From Thermococcus sp. 18S1 (GTDB lineage Archaea; Methanobacteriota_B; Thermococci; Thermococcales; Thermococcaceae): 64,000 nt of DNA. The notes under the pieces were generated by a model. It was given only the letters and a program-made list of their open reading frames with translations. It was not told where the DNA came from and did no database searches. The position numbers and the translations under genes are program-made. Below are positions 60,601 through 64,000 of this stretch, piece after piece; the stretch's first letter is position 1; each line of letters begins with the position of its first letter. The stretch is taken from NCBI RefSeq assembly GCF_012027645.1, contig NZ_SNUU01000001.1:1922001-1986000 (forward strand), given 5' to 3'.

Positions 60601-63042
60601 TACCAACGTAAAGACTACACCAAGGCCCTCGACATACTCTCCCAAGCTGATCTCGTCCTTCAGGGCGTTCAGTCGGGCGAAACCAGCCCGCTGAAGTATT
60701 TAGCAATTCTCGTCGTTATTGGAGGAATGGCCGTTATCGGTTTCACCTATTCCAGGAGGAAGAAAGCCGAGGGGGAAAGACTTAAGGCGGATTTCGACGC
60801 CAGCCTGAAGTCCGGCGACAACATAGTGGAAAAGGACCCGTTCGGTGCCCTTGAGTACTACTCAAGAGCATTCAGGATAGCAAAGAAGCTCGGAGATCCA
60901 AACCTCAGGGCAAAGGCACAGGAGAAGCTCAACACGGTTAGGGGAACGGTAATAGCGGAGATAAACTCGCTCATCTCAAGGGGCAACGAAGCTTTGGCCA
61001 AGAGCGACTACGACAAGGCGCTGGCCTATTACAGGCAGGCTCTCAGTTTAGCCCAGAAGCTGAATGATGAGGAGAAAATCAGAGAAGCGAAGTCCAAGAT
61101 GGAGGGCGTGAACAAGGTCAGGAAAATCAGAGAGCTCCTCTCAGAGGGCGACGTCCTGATGGAGGGCGAGAAATACTCGGAGGCCTTAGACAAATACGAA
61201 GAAGCGTTGACAATCGCTAGGGAAATTGGTGACGGCTACCTCATCGAACTCCTGAAGGGCAGGGTGTCCAGGGCAAGTGAGGTGGTTGAGAAAACCAACG
61301 CGGCCGTTTCGTCCCTCATCGGGCAAGCCAGCAGGGACATGATGGAGGAGGACTACGAAAGCGCGATAGAAAAGCTCTCGCAGGCTCTCGTTCTCGCGGA
61401 GAAGGTAGGAACCGTGAGCGTCGAGGACATAAAGGCCAAGCTTGAGGAGGCAAAGAAGAGGAAAGAACTCAGAGACAAGCTCAGGGAAGCAAAATCTGCC
61501 AAGGACTATTCCCAGGCGCTGGGGCTCCTCGGGGAGGCCCTCACCCTCGCTGAGGAGCTGGGCGACGAGCGGACGGTTGCCCAGATAAGGAACGAGATTG
61601 AAGACGTCAGGAAAGCCCAGATACTCGAGACCCTGAAGGACGGGGTAAGCCTCATCCTCCCCAAGGAGATACCCTACGGACGAGAAACTACCCTCAGCAT
61701 AAACATCGAGAACAGACTGAACGAGACCATAGAAAACCTGACGGTAGACCTCTCGGAGCTTTCACCGTACTTCACGCTTGGGGAAGAAAAGATAACCTTC
61801 CCACCCATAAGGCCCAGAAGAAAGCTCGGCAGGGACGTCAAGCTGAAACCCCAGTTTAAGGGGGACTTTGACTTTAACGTCAGAATCTCCTCAAGCCTTG
61901 GTGAAACCGTGAAGACGCTGAGCGTTAAGGTTGGCGACTACTACGCTCCAGCTCAATTCACACCCAAGCCTCTAACGCCAAAAGCCGCACCTGAGGAGCT
62001 TGAGGCATTCTACGAGAACTTCCAGTACATCGGCGAGGGCGGCTTTGCCCGTGTCTTCAAGGCCAGAAGGAAAAAGGACGGCAAGATAGTCGCCGTGAAG
62101 ATTCCGAAGACTCTCGACCCCGCCACGGGCAAGGCCTTCGTCAGGGAAATAAGCAACTGGCTCCACCTCAAGCACTCAAACATTGTGGAGCTCTACGACG
62201 TCAACGTTATTCCAATACCGTACCTTGAGATGGAGTACTGCGAGGGCTCGCTGGCAAAGCTTGGAAAGCCGATGGACGTGGAGCAGGCCGCACACATCGT
62301 CTTCAACATTGCAGAGGGATTAAAGTACGCCCATTCGAAGGGCATAATCCACCGCGACCTGAAGCCTAGCAACGTTCTCCTAAAGGCAGGAATTCCAAAG
62401 ATAAGCGACTGGGGACTAAGCAAAGTCATGAGTGAAAGCAGGAGCTCAACACTCTCGAGCTTCACCCCCTACTATGCTTCACCAGAACAGCTCTCGCCGA
62501 GGCGCTTCGGCCACACCGATGCCAGAACCGACATCTGGCAGTTAGGCGTTCTCTTCTACGAGCTGGTTACCGGAAAGCTGCCCTTTGAGGGAAGCGATTT
62601 GGGGGAGGTTACCTTCGCGATAATAAACGAGGATCCGGTTAAGCCCAGCAAGCTCAATCCAGAGGCAAAGCTCGTCGAGCCCATAATCATGAAGATGCTG
62701 GCGAAGAAAAAGGAAGAGCGCTATCAGTCGGTCGAAGAGCTACAGAGAGATCTGGCAAAGGTTCTCAATATGACCTACGTCGAGGGGCTGAAGAAGAGCA
62801 GGGATTTGAAGAGAACGGTCTTCTACATCGGCGATCTGGCGTTGATAAACCTCAAAGCAGGCGACCTCAAGGAAGCCCTGAAGTACCTGTTGGAGCTGAG
62901 AGAGTACGCAGGGGAGTACGAAAAGGACCTGGACTGGCTAGTCGACCAAGTGAAGCTCGCGATGGAGGAAGGAGTTAAGCTCGGAGAAGATGCAGTGATG
63001 AAGGCCGACGTGATAGTGCACCAAATAAAGATGGGGAGGTAA
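57670..63042 (+). CDS. Transmembrane receptor-like Ser/Thr protein kinase
   Basis: A 1790-aa single-pass protein. Residues 1-27 are a signal peptide; about 30-410 a beta-rich secreted region resembling IgGFc-binding-type domains; about 432-633 and 640-848 two LamG/concanavalin-like domains; 854-887 a Thr-rich stalk; 890-1005 helical repeats; about 1011-1032 the membrane segment (YLAILVVIGGMAVIGFTY). Inside: TPR-like helical repeats (about 1040-1315), an Ig-like domain and a Hanks kinase (about 1450-1700) with GEGGFARV, the AVKI lysine, HRDLKPSN, DWG in place of DFG, and ASPEQ. A helical tail follows. The catalytic residues look intact, so it probably phosphorylates Ser/Thr in response to an outside cue. 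Start follows GGTGGTGGG. Confidence 0.88.
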   Translation: MKKVVALVWIIILISFLVGIPKSVASPGTPSHKYVFPMVYLKSYWGSSAYESAVYVIAVEDTTIWIDKNFNGPDSSDLIYHLSKGDRLRIGKASGAYSSPEGVKNVDWDINPLVVYSSHPIITFASHADADYGDYEDGNLKYSAPEPGTKLLGTNVRWLYITPYSGDAKVYINGDYAGQVEFGEVLVKKFSSPQTVVVTSDNPVVAVALYLDENYRSKTYAFPLMPPMSGKFLIPDSVESYAKEKNAITVNEYYMIMDSNGDIVKKSDLPSEPKVLSLTDSAVFVFRTFYYKDPWGDDAPRYAMSAQALKPLQDSTIFGIISPKSRHLVTSELVFYADDSVKVYKDYNYDGIIDSVETLTGGKVYKFSDHEINPDSNTGIYIIGKVTGYYLLVGGWSYQIEYAYEIGATPTLKISTQISSESSQQTGSEHTIFFDDFEDYPLWSYPSSNWVLDYDGAGKEYQKIVSNPIKSGSKAFQMLSDSGCWAAVSEHKFNSNAEIIGFEADVWAESYGTKGCGEDKTSVIRLAFWNGGLDSWGRYYADLIFRHNGIAYAYSEGEEHQLTSWKPGTWYHVKVILNRKTNTYDVYIDGKLVADDILVEHSDTENINAIVLTAGHANTKVVFDNVRVFEVTSSPSSGGIDLSRGLVAYYSFDHGDARDESGNGHDGEIYGNSKCVDGVIGKAFEFDGDSYIKVPHSNNLAPPCYTVNVWFNPTETAISGESGDEIISKGYDKLYYQIQWGGGYSTDDNEVEFWLENEYDEDVYIYSNPIELNKWHMATMSYCNGVLSAYIDGNLIESKHIDIIPYNSGENLYIATGDSGYFKGLIDEVRIYNRALSEKEIRALYEQGIGGSRGTPTTPTNTQTSTPTQTQTATTTQTPTPTSTLAPIARSQIETAEDILSKIPSSIDVGDAKTMLEEARKAYLNQDYELAKKFAETAQALAVKAYYDKLRANLQVKESQGQDVGKAKDLLQQAYEAYQRKDYTKALDILSQADLVLQGVQSGETSPLKYLAILVVIGGMAVIGFTYSRRKKAEGERLKADFDASLKSGDNIVEKDPFGALEYYSRAFRIAKKLGDPNLRAKAQEKLNTVRGTVIAEINSLISRGNEALAKSDYDKALAYYRQALSLAQKLNDEEKIREAKSKMEGVNKVRKIRELLSEGDVLMEGEKYSEALDKYEEALTIAREIGDGYLIELLKGRVSRASEVVEKTNAAVSSLIGQASRDMMEEDYESAIEKLSQALVLAEKVGTVSVEDIKAKLEEAKKRKELRDKLREAKSAKDYSQALGLLGEALTLAEELGDERTVAQIRNEIEDVRKAQILETLKDGVSLILPKEIPYGRETTLSINIENRLNETIENLTVDLSELSPYFTLGEEKITFPPIRPRRKLGRDVKLKPQFKGDFDFNVRISSSLGETVKTLSVKVGDYYAPAQFTPKPLTPKAAPEELEAFYENFQYIGEGGFARVFKARRKKDGKIVAVKIPKTLDPATGKAFVREISNWLHLKHSNIVELYDVNVIPIPYLEMEYCEGSLAKLGKPMDVEQAAHIVFNIAEGLKYAHSKGIIHRDLKPSNVLLKAGIPKISDWGLSKVMSESRSSTLSSFTPYYASPEQLSPRRFGHTDARTDIWQLGVLFYELVTGKLPFEGSDLGEVTFAIINEDPVKPSKLNPEAKLVEPIIMKMLAKKKEERYQSVEELQRDLAKVLNMTYVEGLKKSRDLKRTVFYIGDLALINLKAGDLKEALKYLLELREYAGEYEKDLDWLVDQVKLAMEEGVKLGEDAVMKADVIVHQIKMGR

Positions 63043-63044
63043 AA

Positions 63045-63476
63045 ATGCCTAAAAAAGCCAGAAATCCGATGGAAGATGTACTTCGTCGTCTTTTCGTTTC
63101 CATCCTCTTAATTTACTTCCTGAAAGAGCTTGGGTTACTCCTCTCACTGTTCATATTCCTATCAGTAATCCCCGCAATCCTCCAGCGTCTTGAGACAGCG
63201 TCCCCCAGCGTCCCAAAACCTCCTACCCTCCAAATCCCGGAGATTCTCCGCGAGGGATTCATCTTCGAAGCACCTCCGGAACTGAACGAAGGCGTTGAAG
63301 CCCTCCTGAGGGTTGGGATGAGGAATGTTTCTAGCCGCCCTTTGGCAGTCACAATACGACTGGACGAGCTTGAGGAGTACGGAAAGGTATCCCCCGGAAG
63401 AATAAACCTCTCCCTGGCTCCCGGCGAGGTCAAATCAACCTTCGTGAGGTTCATCCCGCAGAAAACAGGGAAATAA
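63045..63476 (+). CDS. Membrane-anchored Ig-like protein, apparently truncated by a frameshift
   Basis: The 143-aa frame has a basic N-terminus, one long hydrophobic hairpin (LFVSILLIYFLKELGLLLSL then FIFLSVIPAI, about 15-45) and an Ig-like beta domain resembling the one inside the kinase (VTIRLDELEEYGKVSPGRIN). It stops within a strand at TGK. In the -1 frame the domain goes on as EIKANVGLESRKEN and ends at 63568, overlapping the next gene. One missing G in the run before 63470 would explain this. It starts 2 nt after the kinase stop, with GGGGAGGT upstream, so the two are cotranscribed and may interact at the membrane. Confidence 0.72.
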   Translation: MPKKARNPMEDVLRRLFVSILLIYFLKELGLLLSLFIFLSVIPAILQRLETASPSVPKPPTLQIPEILREGFIFEAPPELNEGVEALLRVGMRNVSSRPLAVTIRLDELEEYGKVSPGRINLSLAPGEVKSTFVRFIPQKTGK

Positions 63477-63568
63477 AGGCTAACGTAGGATTAGAATCAA
63501 GAAAGGAAAATCATCATTGTGCACAGGATTGGTGGATCGTGAAAACGGGAGGTGAACCTGTTGGATAA
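63462..63568 (+). other. -1 frame continuation of the Ig-like protein
   Basis: After codons for QKTG the -1 frame reads EIKANVGLESRKENHHCAQ then DWWIVKTGGEPVG before TAA at 63566-63568. The first part completes the beta strand expected for the Ig-like domain. The polarity (-1, or one base missing next to a G run) is the same as in the giant surface protein. Confidence 0.55.
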
Positions 63569-64000
63569 ACTGGTGGCAAAGATAAACTGGTCCTTCAACC
63601 GCTGGAAGGGGTTTGACTGGGAAGCATTCAGGAGAAGGTACGAATCCGGCTTCGAGTTCGTCAGGCAAACGGGATATGCTCACGAATGGTGGAACTTCTA
63701 CGAGGGATTTTCCCCAGACAAGTACTACGGTACCATTCTCAACAGGCCAAAAAGATTCCGCAGGGGGATAGTGCTGTTCGTTAGTATGAATCCCCTCGAC
63801 GGCAGGTGGTACTTTGTTGGCTTTTATGGGGATGCCGTGAGACCTCCAACCGATGCTCCCACTGGAACACCTCTAAGGGACCTTCTTCCAGAGGAAGTCA
63901 TACGCAACCTGACCCAGCTCGTTGGGACCGGTGACTGGGAGGACAGGCATCTATCTTATATATCCCAAGTCCTGGATGGAAGGGAGTACAAAGGAACACT
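63561..64000 (+). CDS. Partial gene running off the window, function unknown
   Basis: An open frame starts with TTG at 63561, supported by GGAGGTG six bases upstream, and is still open at the window edge (146 codons). It reads LDKLVAKINWSFNRWKGFDW, then ESGFEFVRQTGYAHEWWNF, IVLFVSMNPLDGRWYFVGFY and later RDLLPEEVIRNL. The aromatic-rich GRWYFVGFYGDA is faintly like EVE/PUA-type or restriction-endonuclease-associated domains, but I would not assign it. It overlaps the restored end of the Ig-like gene and probably belongs to the same operon. Confidence 0.65.
   Translation, partial: MDKLVAKINWSFNRWKGFDWEAFRRRYESGFEFVRQTGYAHEWWNFYEGFSPDKYYGTILNRPKRFRRGIVLFVSMNPLDGRWYFVGFYGDAVRPPTDAPTGTPLRDLLPEEVIRNLTQLVGTGDWEDRHLSYISQVLDGREYKGT

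Noticed and set aside
1-64000. tRNA, rRNA or CRISPR array
   Set aside because: I looked for T-arm-like GGTTCRAATCC sequences, cloverleaf stems and regularly spaced repeats. The few GGTTCGAA matches are inside protein genes, and no repeat-spacer pattern exists.

Overview
The window is chromosomal DNA of a hyperthermophilic euryarchaeon of the order Thermococcales, most likely Thermococcus. The evidence is the herA-mre11-rad50-nurA operon, Alba, aIF5B, the L7Ae/S28e/L24e ribosomal genes, GGTG/GGAGG ribosome-binding sites, TATA boxes about 26 nt upstream of leaderless starts, GC-rich coding DNA and dense packing. I found no rRNA, tRNA, CRISPR array or intact insertion sequence.

Layout. 1-1.6 kb: A/T-rich, no convincing gene, one perfect 12-bp-arm palindrome. 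1.6-12.3 kb: housekeeping genes (purB, alba, a membrane-anchored HTH protein, a CBS/zinc protein, a THEP1 NTPase, mtnA, an iron alcohol dehydrogenase, a DHA2-type exporter with a tandem operator, an Lhr-type helicase). 12.4-18.1 kb: archaeal ATPase, M20 hydrolase, MBL hydrolase with a structured leader, DUF504, ferritin-like/DUF835 fusion, TatD. 18.3-31.6 kb: one giant surface protein split in two by a -1 frameshift. 31.6-40.5 kb: a DHPS-related protein, the herA-mre11-rad50-nurA DNA end-resection operon and a broken DUF72 gene. 40.6-49.3 kb: two related VapBC modules, glyoxylate reductase, an RNA m5U methyltransferase, infB, ndk and ribosomal proteins. 49.3-53.7 kb: a membrane sensor with an HTH domain, a PUA/PP-loop/ferredoxin reductase and a pentapeptide-repeat ion channel, with a nested inverted repeat and a gene remnant between the last two.

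53.97-64.0 kb is the least explained part. It is a same-strand run of a 171-aa protein, a 615-aa coiled-coil/winged-helix protein, two paralogous ~200-aa coiled-coil proteins with basic N-termini and acidic C-termini (a charge layout like ESCRT-III/PspA proteins), a 1790-aa single-pass receptor kinase (secreted adhesion-like ectodomain, membrane segment, TPR-like helices, Hanks-type kinase), a small membrane Ig-like protein apparently truncated by another -1 frameshift, and a gene running off the end. It reads as a possible surface-sensing and membrane-remodelling system and is my main candidate for something undescribed.

Many genes are organised simply: mre11/rad50/nurA, MBL/DUF504, both vapBC pairs and the twin coiled-coil genes overlap by 1-14 nt and are probably translationally coupled. 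Several genes (helicase, ATPase, m5U methyltransferase, vapB2) appear leaderless.
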